Virus record (IMG/VR): IMGVR_UViG_3300021962_000044
Location: 1-64,000 of that record
Length of the DNA: 64,000 bases
Source: a virus
Direction: 5' to 3' (one strand)
Position 1 is the first letter of the stretch, and each line of letters starts with the position of its first letter. Both the position numbers and the translations under genes were made by a program. Below, piece after piece: positions 7,582-15,114 of this stretch. The notes below the pieces were generated by a model, which worked only from the letters and a program-made list of their open reading frames with translations, ran no database searches and was not told where the DNA came from.

Positions 7582-7925
7582 ACCAATTATTTCCCATAAC
7601 CTCTATACAAAACAACAAATTTATGTTATCATGGCCTAACTGGGATAACATTAAACAGTTTGATACAAAAAAATTATTAATAGAATTATTGTTTAAAGAT
7701 ATGAAAGTTAAAGAAGCTGGAGTTGCATTAGATATGTATGACGGTGAGATAGATATTATGTGGATAGACCATCAATGGTGGATGAAAGATATCAATGGTG
7801 AATATGCAAAGTACCTAGAAGATATGTATACAATTAAAGGTGTAGCTTTTAATAGTGAAATAGAAGCATTGAAGCTACGAGATTACTTAGAGAAAAAATA
7901 TATTTGGAAAACATTGCAGGCGTAA
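7578..7925 (+). CDS. Small protein F, last of the tandem group
   Basis: A 115-residue protein, start overlapping the previous stop as ATGA. It is the most diverged member: residues near the end (AFNSEIEALKLRDYL) still resemble the shared motif, but a further helical tail follows. Membership in the family is tentative. Function unknown. Confidence 0.65.
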   Translation: MNQLFPITSIQNNKFMLSWPNWDNIKQFDTKKLLIELLFKDMKVKEAGVALDMYDGEIDIMWIDHQWWMKDINGEYAKYLEDMYTIKGVAFNSEIEALKLRDYLEKKYIWKTLQA

Positions 7926-7926
7926 T

Positions 7927-8481
7927 ATGGCACAAGACATAATGATAGATATGGAAACACTTGACACAAGTCCTGATTGTGTTATCTTAACCATTGGTGC
8001 AGTAAGATTTGATCCTAAAGGTAGTGGAGTTGTTGAAAGACTAGAATTACGACCTACTATTGAAGAACAAACAGAAATTTATAATAGGAGTATAAATGAA
8101 GATACATTACGCTGGTGGGGTGAGCAAAGTCCGGCAGCTCTTGAAGAGGCTATGGGAGAAAATGGCAGAATTCCATTTAAAGAATGTATGGAAATACTTT
8201 ATAAGTTTTGTTGGAATCGCCGTGCTGTGTGGAGTAATGGTGCATCATTTGATGTGGTTGTGGCAGAGTCGGCCTGGAGAAACCTTGAAATGCGAACCCC
8301 CTGGCCTTTCTACACCGTTAGAGATACACGTACCTTGTATGAGATAACTGGAGTAAGTCTTAAAGACGGCGGTCACGTAACCAGTCACAAAGCAGTTGAA
8401 GATGCCGAAAGACAAGCAATTGTTGTACAAAAAGCGTATACTAAATTAATTAAAGCAGAACTGGTACCTCCCCCAAAATGA
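7927..8481 (+). CDS. dexA: DexA-like 3'-5' exonuclease (DEDDh)
   Basis: A 184-residue DnaQ-fold exonuclease. The first acidic pair is D8 and E10 (IDMETL), the second motif is WSNGASFDVVV, and the third is HKAVEDAERQA, where His and Asp complete the DEDDh set. It matches the T4 DexA / Rv2179c-type group, which degrades single-stranded DNA or RNA 3'-5'. The length is shorter than T4 DexA (227). The gene is coupled by an ATGA overlap to the DnaE-like palm half that follows, which raises the possibility that it acts as the proofreading partner of that protein. Confidence 0.85.
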   Translation: MAQDIMIDMETLDTSPDCVILTIGAVRFDPKGSGVVERLELRPTIEEQTEIYNRSINEDTLRWWGEQSPAALEEAMGENGRIPFKECMEILYKFCWNRRAVWSNGASFDVVVAESAWRNLEMRTPWPFYTVRDTRTLYEITGVSLKDGGHVTSHKAVEDAERQAIVVQKAYTKLIKAELVPPPK

Positions 8482-9041
8482 GAATAGACTCAGATATTGA
8501 CATTGACTTTGGTGATAGAGATAAGTTATTACAACTTATAAAATATACGCCGGCAGCAATGCGTAATGTAAAACCAATACGTAAACATGCTACCGGTGTA
8601 TATGTTACTGACATTCCATATGATCCAGTCAACAGTATGTCAAGTATTGATTATACAGTTGCAGATAAACGTGGATATTTTAAATTAGACTTATTGAATG
8701 TTCATGTGTATAGTCAGGTTAGTGATGAACTGCATTTAATAGAATTAATGCGAGAACCTAACTGGGATAAACTTAAAGATCCTGTATTTGTAGAGAAATT
8801 AATTCACTTAAATAATCAATTTTATAATTTACAAAAAATGCCGGAACCAGTAGATAGTATTCCTAGATTAGCTATGTTTCTAGCTGTAATTCGTCCTGGT
8901 AAGAAGCATTTAATAGGTGAACGATGGATTAATGTTGCTAAAACTGTATGGGATAAAGGTACAGACGGGTATGTGTTTAAAAAGTCGCATAGTTTAGCCT
9001 ATTCACAGCTAGTTGTAGTTCATATGAACCTATTAGGGTAA
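8478..9041 (+). CDS. DnaE-like (family C) polymerase palm, C-terminal half
   Basis: A 187-residue protein that aligns by eye with bacterial DNA polymerase III alpha. DIDIDF (residues 6-11) followed by GDRD matches the DFDVDF catalytic pair. RKHATGVYVT (35-44) matches the KHAGGVVI segment. FKLDLLNV (68-75) matches KFDFLGL with the third catalytic Asp. AVIRPG (136-141) matches ALFRPG, and GYVFKKSHSLAYS (164-176) matches GYGFNKSHSAAYA. The thumb and most of the fingers are missing or very short. It begins where the protein encoded at 50482 ends relative to DnaE, so the two look like halves of one core. The start overlaps the dexA stop (ATGA). It may be catalytic with its partner or a repurposed remnant. 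Confidence 0.8.
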   Translation: MRIDSDIDIDFGDRDKLLQLIKYTPAAMRNVKPIRKHATGVYVTDIPYDPVNSMSSIDYTVADKRGYFKLDLLNVHVYSQVSDELHLIELMREPNWDKLKDPVFVEKLIHLNNQFYNLQKMPEPVDSIPRLAMFLAVIRPGKKHLIGERWINVAKTVWDKGTDGYVFKKSHSLAYSQLVVVHMNLLG

Positions 9042-9413
9042 GCGTTTAACTAATGTAATACTACGGCGTTTGCTTCTACGTTTATTTAATTCAATTATAC
9101 TACAGACAGGACCATGTAGTATAGTAAGACTTTTGTTATTAAATGTCCTAATATAGGGCTTAAATATACTCCATTCATCTTTTAAAAATAGATTGATGGG
9201 TATTAATCTATTACTTTCCCACCACCAAACATCACCTAATTCTAAGAATTTCTCTTTAATAGCGTTATCTATTATAGAACCGTAATCATATATAGTGGTG
9301 ACTATATCGTCCCTATTTTGAACAATTCCTACATAATCTTGATTTGCGTAGGAACAAATAGTTATGAAGGGGTGATTTTCGCCTAATCGTTTAAAAAACT
9401 CGTTTTGTATCAT
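9033..9413 (-). CDS. Conserved phage protein, minus strand
   Basis: A 126-residue protein with a recognisable ordered core (NQDYVGIVQNRDD, then GDVWWWESNRLIPIN and FLKDEW) and a basic tail. It resembles conserved unknowns of T4-like marine phages. The start at the ATG at 9413 is chosen because a late promoter lies 21-28 bp upstream; the ribosome site is weak. Its 3' end overlaps the end of the polymerase-like gene by 9 bp, tail to tail. Function unknown. Confidence 0.75.
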   Translation of the reverse strand: MIQNEFFKRLGENHPFITICSYANQDYVGIVQNRDDIVTTIYDYGSIIDNAIKEKFLELGDVWWWESNRLIPINLFLKDEWSIFKPYIRTFNNKSLTILHGPVCSIIELNKRRSKRRSITLVKRLP

Positions 9414-9433
9414 TAAAATTATAGTCTCGGATA

Positions 9434-9441
9434 TATTTATC
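9434..9441 (-). promoter_or_regulatory. T4-type late promoter, minus strand
   Basis: GATAAATA on the minus strand, predicted start near 9428, 15 nt before the ATG at 9413. It is back to back with the plus-strand late promoter at 9471. Confidence 0.75.
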
Positions 9442-9470
9442 GGGCAAACCAAACCATTAATAAATTAATA

Positions 9471-9478
9471 TATAAATA
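9471..9478 (+). promoter_or_regulatory. Consensus T4 late promoter
   Basis: TATAAATA, the exact T4 consensus, with predicted start near 9484 and AGGAG before the GTG at 9499. Confidence 0.85.
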
Positions 9479-9498
9479 CACAATAGGAGATTACATTT

Positions 9499-10266
9499 GT
9501 GTACTCAACCCAAGTTTTCATTTATACACAACGCCAAATCGTTGTATTATTATCAGGATATTCGCCAAGGAGTTATATGCCTCAGTATGCCAAACCACTG
9601 ACCCTACACAAGGGTGTAGATAACATGATTCAGTTCCAGTTTCTAAATCAACAACAAAAACCTGTTGATATTACTGGTAAATCAATAACATGTAGAATTA
9701 TCAACTATCAGGGTAATGAATTATTATTGCAAAAAGCACTAACCTTGCAATTACCTGCAACAGGAATTGCCGCATTAATGTTAGGTCCTGCTGATATAGA
9801 AAGTTTTGATGCTCAAAAATGTTATTACTCATTAGAGATTCCGGTAGGAGAATTTGATTATCCTGTATTCGTTGACCAAAATGCAGGTGCTAGAGGTGAT
9901 TTAAATATTGTTAATAGTGTACTTCCTAGCTTTGTACCTTCAATGCCAGTTACAATTCCTACAGGACAATCGTTCCCTAACAACAATAGTAATGGTAATA
10001 GCGATAGCAACTTGACTTATTATACCAGTGTAATTACAACCAATGATTCTAGTGTATTAACTTTGCAGGCAGAATATAGTGATTATTATGGTAATATTGC
10101 CATTGAAGGTTCTACTATTGTTGATGGAGATTGGTATCCAATATTCGCTGACACATACACAGAAGTAACAGATACAAAAGGGTATGTTGTAGAAGGCTTC
10201 CACCCATATATCAGAATGCAATTTGAAAGCAATGCTGGTTTTGTAACCAACATATTGGCAAGATAA
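9499..10266 (+). CDS. Virion protein with BppU-like N-terminal domain
   Basis: A 255-residue protein. Residues about 26-130 form a beta-sandwich resembling the BppU-type baseplate/fibre N-terminal domain (KPLTLHKGVDN, FLNQQQKPVDITG, CRIINYQGNE, YYSLEI). Then follows a Asn/Ser-rich linker (NNNSNGNSDSN) and a second beta domain. GTG at 9499 is taken as the start because the AGGAG and late promoter are correctly placed; an ATG at 9577 with its own AAGGAG is an alternative internal start. Probably a baseplate or fibre component made late. Confidence 0.75.
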   Translation: MYSTQVFIYTQRQIVVLLSGYSPRSYMPQYAKPLTLHKGVDNMIQFQFLNQQQKPVDITGKSITCRIINYQGNELLLQKALTLQLPATGIAALMLGPADIESFDAQKCYYSLEIPVGEFDYPVFVDQNAGARGDLNIVNSVLPSFVPSMPVTIPTGQSFPNNNSNGNSDSNLTYYTSVITTNDSSVLTLQAEYSDYYGNIAIEGSTIVDGDWYPIFADTYTEVTDTKGYVVEGFHPYIRMQFESNAGFVTNILAR

Positions 10267-10279
10267 ACAACCATAGTTG

Positions 10280-10308
10280 TTGATATCTCTGTTAGAGTAT
10301 GTTATACT
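10280..10308 (+). promoter_or_regulatory. Sigma70-type promoter, leaderless primase transcript
   Basis: TTGATA at 10280-10285, TATACT at 10303-10308, 17-bp spacer. The ATG at 10316 lies 8 nt after the -10 box, and no ribosome site is present. Confidence 0.7.
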
Positions 10309-10315
10309 ACTACTA

Positions 10316-11293
10316 ATGTTTGATATTTTATCTATTATTCCGGGAAAGAAAAAAACAACAAGTAGTGGCTGGCACAGCTTCAACGCTATTTGTTGTAGCC
10401 ATCTCGGGCACAAACCCGATCGCAGAATGCGTGGTGGCATCAAGTTTGACGGACAAACTAATTGGTCTATGCATTGTTTCAATTGTGGATACAAATGTAA
10501 CTTTGTATTAGGTCGTAGCATAAGCTATAAAACAAAACAACTATTAATGTGGTGTGGTATAGATGATACACAAATAGGTAAGTGGAGTTTAGAAAGTCTA
10601 CAACAAAAAGACTTATTAGATATTGTTATTCAAAAGAAAACTAAATTTAAAATCAAATTCAAAGACCATGAATTGCCTGAAGGTGAATTGCTTGAAGGAA
10701 ATAATCCATTACACAAAGAGTATATTGATTATGTGCAGTCGAGGGGGATAAATTATAATGAGTATCCGTTCTTAATAACACCTACTGCAAAAGGTCGTTA
10801 CGCAAATAGAATAATCATTCCCTACACATATAAAAATAAAATCGTTGGTCACACCAGTAGATTCTTAGACAATAAAATACCAAAATATATTAACGAACAA
10901 CAACCGGGTTATTTGTTCAACATTGATATACAGAAGCCTGAGTGGCAAGTATGTATATTAACAGAAGGTATATTTGATGCATTAAGCATTGATGGTGTCG
11001 CAATCATGCACGATGATATAAGCAATGAACAAGCACAACTGCTTGCAACATTGAATAAACAAATCATTGTTGTTCCAGATAGAGATAAGACAGGATTAAA
11101 AATATGTGATAGAGCTTTAGAGTTGGGCTATAGTGTTAGTTTACCTAATTGGGAACCGGGTATTAAAGATGTCAATGATGCCGTAGTGCGTTACGGCAAG
11201 TTGGCAACTCTATTAAGTATCTTGCAAAATGCTACAATGAGTAAAATAAAAATAGAAATACAGAGGAAGAAAATTGAGAAAACAATCCAATAA
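10316..11293 (+). CDS. 61: DNA primase (gp61-like)
   Basis: A 325-residue primase. The N-terminal zinc module uses C26/C27, H29/H32, C54 and C57 (CFNCGY). The TOPRIM region contains LTEGIFDAL and VVPDRDKTG, the metal-binding acidic residues. It makes RNA primers for lagging-strand synthesis with gp41, encoded just downstream with a 20-bp overlap. The start at 10316 is preferred over an upstream TTG at 10277, because that position lies inside the promoter. Confidence 0.9.
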   Translation: MFDILSIIPGKKKTTSSGWHSFNAICCSHLGHKPDRRMRGGIKFDGQTNWSMHCFNCGYKCNFVLGRSISYKTKQLLMWCGIDDTQIGKWSLESLQQKDLLDIVIQKKTKFKIKFKDHELPEGELLEGNNPLHKEYIDYVQSRGINYNEYPFLITPTAKGRYANRIIIPYTYKNKIVGHTSRFLDNKIPKYINEQQPGYLFNIDIQKPEWQVCILTEGIFDALSIDGVAIMHDDISNEQAQLLATLNKQIIVVPDRDKTGLKICDRALELGYSVSLPNWEPGIKDVNDAVVRYGKLATLLSILQNATMSKIKIEIQRKKIEKTIQ

Positions 11294-12713
11294 TAAAGAA
11301 TATACAGTAGAGATGCAGAAGTTGTTTCTGCAAATGATGATTACTAATGCTGAACTTTATACCAGAGTTATGAACATTATGAACTCTGAAAACTTTGATA
11401 GGTCTTTGCGTCCAGTAGCAGAGTTATTCAAAGAACATACAACAAAGTATAGTGTATTGCCTGATAGCACACAGATAAAAGCAATCACTGGTATAGATAT
11501 TGAAGTGATACCTGAATTAGTACAGGGACATTATGATTGGTTCTTCGAAGAATTTGAAGCATTTACTAGACGACAAGAGTTAGAAAGAGCTATTCTTAAA
11601 TCAGCCGATTTATTAGAAAAAGGTGAGTTTGAACCAGTTGAAAAATTAATCAAAGATGCAGTACAAATCAGTTTACAAAAAGACATGGGTACAGATTATT
11701 TTCTTGACCCTGCTGGTCGTATTAACAAATATTTTAATAGTGGTGGGCAAGTTAGCACAGGCTGGCCGCAACTTGATAGAATACTATATGGTGGATTTAG
11801 TCGTGGCGAATTGAATATTTTTGCAGGTGGTTCTGGCTCAGGTAAAAGTCTTGTTATGATGAATATTGCATTAAATTGGTTACAGACAGGAATGAGCGGT
11901 GTATATGTTACATTAGAATTGAGTGAAGAATTAACTAGTTTGCGTACTGATGCGATGTTAACTAACATGGGTACAAAAGATATTCGTAGAGATATTGGAT
12001 CAACTGAACTTAAAGTTAAAATGGTAGGTAAAAAGTCAGGACAATATCGTGTTAAAGCACTACCCGCACAAAGTAATGTAAATGATATTCGTGCTTATTT
12101 AAAAGAAGTACAGATCCAAACAGGTATTAAAATTGACTTTGTTATGATTGACTATTTGGATCTAGTAATGCCGGTATCTGTTAAAGTCAATCCTAATGAC
12201 CAGTTTATTAAAGACAAGTATGTTGCTGAAGAATTACGTAATCTTGCAAAAGAGATGGGTATATTGATGGTAACTGCAAGTCAATTGAATCGTACAGCGG
12301 TTGATGAAATTGAGTTTGACCATAGTCACATTGCTGGTGGTATCAGTAAGATTAATACAGCAGATAATGTGTTTGGTATCTTTACAAGTCGCAGTATGAG
12401 AGAACGTGGAAAGTATCAAATTCAATGTATGAAAAGTCGTAGTTCAACGGGTGTAGGACAAAAGATTGATTTAGATTATAATGTAGAAACCATGAGAATT
12501 AGTGATTCCGGTGGTGACGGTGAAGATAGTTACAGACCACAACCTAGCGCCACTGATATTATGAATAAGTTAAAACCCCAATCTACATTACAGTCTACAG
12601 AACCTATTATAGATCAATCTACAGGCGAGATATTAGAACCTGAAAACAAGAAAGTTGTAGTAGATGTTCAGGGGTCAAAGCTTAAAAACTTACTTAATAG
12701 TTTAAAGAAATAA
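11274..12713 (+). CDS. 41: Replicative DnaB-type helicase (gp41-like)
   Basis: A 479-residue RecA-fold helicase. The N-terminal helical domain (1-150) is followed by the P-loop GGSGSGKS (185-192), the Walker B region VMIDYLDLV and the ASQLNRTAV segment typical of DnaB/gp41. It unwinds the fork 5'-3' and recruits primase. The TTG start has AGAGGAAG 5-11 bases upstream and lies within the end of the primase gene, so the two are translationally coupled. The last 70 residues are Gln/Ser-rich and probably disordered. Confidence 0.93.
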   Translation: MRKQSNNKEYTVEMQKLFLQMMITNAELYTRVMNIMNSENFDRSLRPVAELFKEHTTKYSVLPDSTQIKAITGIDIEVIPELVQGHYDWFFEEFEAFTRRQELERAILKSADLLEKGEFEPVEKLIKDAVQISLQKDMGTDYFLDPAGRINKYFNSGGQVSTGWPQLDRILYGGFSRGELNIFAGGSGSGKSLVMMNIALNWLQTGMSGVYVTLELSEELTSLRTDAMLTNMGTKDIRRDIGSTELKVKMVGKKSGQYRVKALPAQSNVNDIRAYLKEVQIQTGIKIDFVMIDYLDLVMPVSVKVNPNDQFIKDKYVAEELRNLAKEMGILMVTASQLNRTAVDEIEFDHSHIAGGISKINTADNVFGIFTSRSMRERGKYQIQCMKSRSSTGVGQKIDLDYNVETMRISDSGGDGEDSYRPQPSATDIMNKLKPQSTLQSTEPIIDQSTGEILEPENKKVVVDVQGSKLKNLLNSLKK

Positions 12714-12724
12714 TCCTTAAAATA

Positions 12725-12732
12725 GATAAATA
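12725..12732 (+). promoter_or_regulatory. T4-type late promoter
   Basis: GATAAATA. The predicted start near 12738 leaves an 11-nt leader that begins with AGGAAA before the ATG at 12749. Confidence 0.8.
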
Positions 12733-12748
12733 CTATTAGGAAATTAAT

Positions 12749-13003
12749 ATGCAAAAACAAACTCGCAGCCTTCTGCAGGAATTGGAAGCTATCGGCAATA
12801 ATCGTGATACAAGTCATGTTATTGAGAGTAGAGCCCACAACATCATTACCAGTGCTATTAATTTATTAGAAATGATTAATAGGAACTATCCTAAAGAACA
12901 AGCAGAAATATTAGAGAGAAAGTTGCTTGGGGCGATTAAAAGCCGTGATCAAGGTAAGTTTTCTAAATCAATAAAGAAGAATAGCGACAAAGAGCAGTTA
13001 TGA
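12749..13003 (+). CDS. Small conserved late protein
   Basis: An 84-residue all-helical protein (RSLLQELEAI, HNIITSAINLLEMI, EILERKLLGAIKSRD) with a basic C-terminus. It resembles short conserved proteins of marine T4-like phages with no assigned role. It is expressed from its own late promoter and overlaps the next gene by 4 bp. Confidence 0.78.
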   Translation: MQKQTRSLLQELEAIGNNRDTSHVIESRAHNIITSAINLLEMINRNYPKEQAEILERKLLGAIKSRDQGKFSKSIKKNSDKEQL

Positions 13004-14148
13004 ATTTAGCGGAAACATTAGCATTACTTAAATCTAAAATTGACAAACTATCTATAAATGAAGATAAAGGTCATTTAGACCACCCAGAAGATTTAATCTT
13101 TTTAGGCGGTAGTGAGGGTGCTAATCGTGCTATACAAGCTACTGTTGCTACAGTTAAAAATCCGGCAACTGTTACCATTAAATGGGATGGATATCCTGCA
13201 TTAATATTTGGACGTAATAGTTCAGGTAAGTTTAGTATTATGGACAAACATATGTTCAATAAGAAAGACGGCACAGGACGTCAAGTATTCAGTCCTGAAC
13301 AATTTGTACAATATGATCAAGCACGTAGTGTAGAGCGTGATAGTTTATGGCCTATTATTACTGAAATATGGCCTGGATTAGAAAAAGCTAGCAAAGGTGC
13401 TAAGGGTTATTACTGGGGTGATTTGTTATTTCATCAACCATTAAACGACCAAAACGGTAACTATGTTTTCAAAGCTAATCCTAATGGTATTACTTATAAA
13501 GTAGAAGCTAATAGCCCAATTGGTAAATTAATGAGTGGAAAACGTGCTGGTATAGCAGTACATCAGTATATTGATCCTAACGCAATGACTACAGATGAAG
13601 CAGTTACATTGGATGGTAATATAGGACAATTAAAAAATAATAGTGATGTTGCAATTGTTCCTAGTGCTATGCCAACAGCACCTAAGCTTAAGATAGATAA
13701 CACTTTATTAAAGAACGCACAGAATGCAATAAAGAAATATGGTCCTGCAGTGGATCAATTGATGAATACTGCCCCACAAGCACGTAATACATTTAATCAA
13801 TTGTTTACTGTATATATTAACAAGAAGATTGTTTCGGGCGATTTAAACAATCTTGCTAGTGGTTTTATGGATTTTGTAGAAACTAGACCTATGACTGACA
13901 AAATGAAAGCTAAGATAAGTGAACATCTTAATAATAATAAAGATGCTATTGTTGGAGCATTTACTATATGGATTGCAATGTACAACCTAAAAATGTCTGT
14001 AGTTAGTCAATTAAATAAAGCCGCAGAAGTTAGTCCTGTTAAAGGATATTTAGAAGACGGAACCGAGACACATGAAGGTTTTGTATCAAATGGCTTAAAA
14101 TTTGTAGATAGAATGGGCTTTAGTCGTCAAAATCTAGCCAGAAGATAA
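13000..14148 (+). CDS. KWDG-motif protein, possible nucleotidyltransferase fold
   Basis: A 382-residue protein similar to a conserved aquatic-phage family of unknown function (DUF6267-like, from memory). TIKWDGYPALIFGR (residues 59-72) looks like the KxDG motif I of DNA/RNA ligases, with an Arg after it. GYYWGDLLFH and GITYKVEAN could be motifs III and IV. The C-terminal third is helical. If the fold is right, K61 would be the adenylated lysine. The gene is expressed late, after the preceding 84-residue gene (ATGA overlap). Ligase activity is inference only. Confidence 0.7.
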   Translation: MNLAETLALLKSKIDKLSINEDKGHLDHPEDLIFLGGSEGANRAIQATVATVKNPATVTIKWDGYPALIFGRNSSGKFSIMDKHMFNKKDGTGRQVFSPEQFVQYDQARSVERDSLWPIITEIWPGLEKASKGAKGYYWGDLLFHQPLNDQNGNYVFKANPNGITYKVEANSPIGKLMSGKRAGIAVHQYIDPNAMTTDEAVTLDGNIGQLKNNSDVAIVPSAMPTAPKLKIDNTLLKNAQNAIKKYGPAVDQLMNTAPQARNTFNQLFTVYINKKIVSGDLNNLASGFMDFVETRPMTDKMKAKISEHLNNNKDAIVGAFTIWIAMYNLKMSVVSQLNKAAEVSPVKGYLEDGTETHEGFVSNGLKFVDRMGFSRQNLARR

Positions 14149-14177
14149 GCCCAAAACCAACATTTTTTGTTGCCAGG

Positions 14178-14185
14178 CATAAATA
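14178..14185 (+). promoter_or_regulatory. T4-type late promoter
   Basis: CATAAATA, predicted start near 14191, with AAGGAAT before the ATG at 14227. Confidence 0.75.
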
Positions 14186-14226
14186 ATAGTAGAGCTATAT
14201 GCTCACAAACTTAAAGGAATTTTATC

Positions 14227-14592
14227 ATGGCACAATTTACACGTGTAAACGGCGACTATCTACCAGTCATTAACTATGACGCACCTGACTATACAAATAG
14301 CGGTGTAAACGCAGTTACTTCTGGAGCAACTGTTCAACCACAAGGTCCAAAATTGGACTTCTTCACAGTCACTTTTGACGGTGCATTGACTACAACACAA
14401 TTGAATGTAGCTGTTCAGACTATTCAACAATTAGCTACAATCTATATGTATGAGTATACAGATACAGGTAATGACACATTAGCTGTTGCTTTATATCCAG
14501 TTGGCGCATGGACAACTACAAGTTTAGACACTGCATTGACTGCGGCTGTTGAGGCTGTAACAGTTACAGCTACTGCTACATTCACAGGTTAA
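14227..14592 (+). CDS. Probable virion protein
   Basis: A 121-residue, Thr/Ala-rich, beta-strand-rich protein (FFTVTFDGALTTTQLN, IYMYEYTD, LAVALYPVGAW). The composition and late promoter fit a small capsid or tail component. It stands alone between a late promoter and a strong terminator, the pattern of a highly expressed single gene. I cannot assign a T4 counterpart. Confidence 0.72.
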   Translation: MAQFTRVNGDYLPVINYDAPDYTNSGVNAVTSGATVQPQGPKLDFFTVTFDGALTTTQLNVAVQTIQQLATIYMYEYTDTGNDTLAVALYPVGAWTTTSLDTALTAAVEAVTVTATATFTG

Positions 14593-14612
14593 TTTTAACT
14601 TGAACAAAAGGA

Positions 14613-14637
14613 CCCGAGAAATTCTCGGGTTTTTTTA
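14613..14637 (+). terminator. Rho-independent terminator
   Basis: CCCGAG, AAATT loop, CTCGGG, then seven T residues. It ends the transcript of the small virion gene at 14227. Confidence 0.92.
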
Positions 14638-14642
14638 CCTCT

Positions 14643-14650
14643 ATTAAATA
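14643..14650 (+). promoter_or_regulatory. Late promoter variant, leaderless start
   Basis: ATTAAATA. The base 6 nt downstream of its last A is the A of the ATG at 14656, so the transcript is predicted leaderless. Confidence 0.6.
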
Positions 14651-14655
14651 GTAAT

Positions 14656-15114
14656 ATGAGTTATAAGATTACTTGTTATACATTATTTGATATTACACCA
14701 ACTGGAGTAATGAATCGGCATCGTCCTGTTGAAAAAGAACAAATACCTGAATGGTTACATAAAAGAAATACACAATGTAATTTTGACACGGTATTACAAG
14801 CAGTATCATTGAGAAGTCAACCTGAAATATTAAATATGCCAAAAAAAATAGAAATAAGATTTGATGAATTTGGTGATTTTGGATTTCTGTTTGAACAACG
14901 TGAAAATGAAATTTATAATTGCTGGTCTTTTGATTTTGAAATACAACATGCTAGTGTTTTTAATGACGGTACTAATGAATTAGGAGCATTGTATAGTGAT
15001 TGTGACAATGTTCCAATGATCAAAACAGACACTAGTTGGAGTGAATTACCTTCATTTTTAGATACCAGTGCCGAACTACGTAATATATATTTTAAAGTTG
15101 TAGAATATGATTAA
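14656..15114 (+). CDS. Conserved phage protein, unknown function
   Basis: A 152-residue protein (ITCYTLFDITPTGVMNRHRP, RNTQCNFDTVLQAVSLRSQP, CWSFDFEI). The pattern is typical of a conserved unknown in T4-like and related phages. No catalytic motif is seen. Predicted leaderless from a late-type promoter; overlaps the next gene by 8 bp. Confidence 0.78.
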   Translation: MSYKITCYTLFDITPTGVMNRHRPVEKEQIPEWLHKRNTQCNFDTVLQAVSLRSQPEILNMPKKIEIRFDEFGDFGFLFEQRENEIYNCWSFDFEIQHASVFNDGTNELGALYSDCDNVPMIKTDTSWSELPSFLDTSAELRNIYFKVVEYD

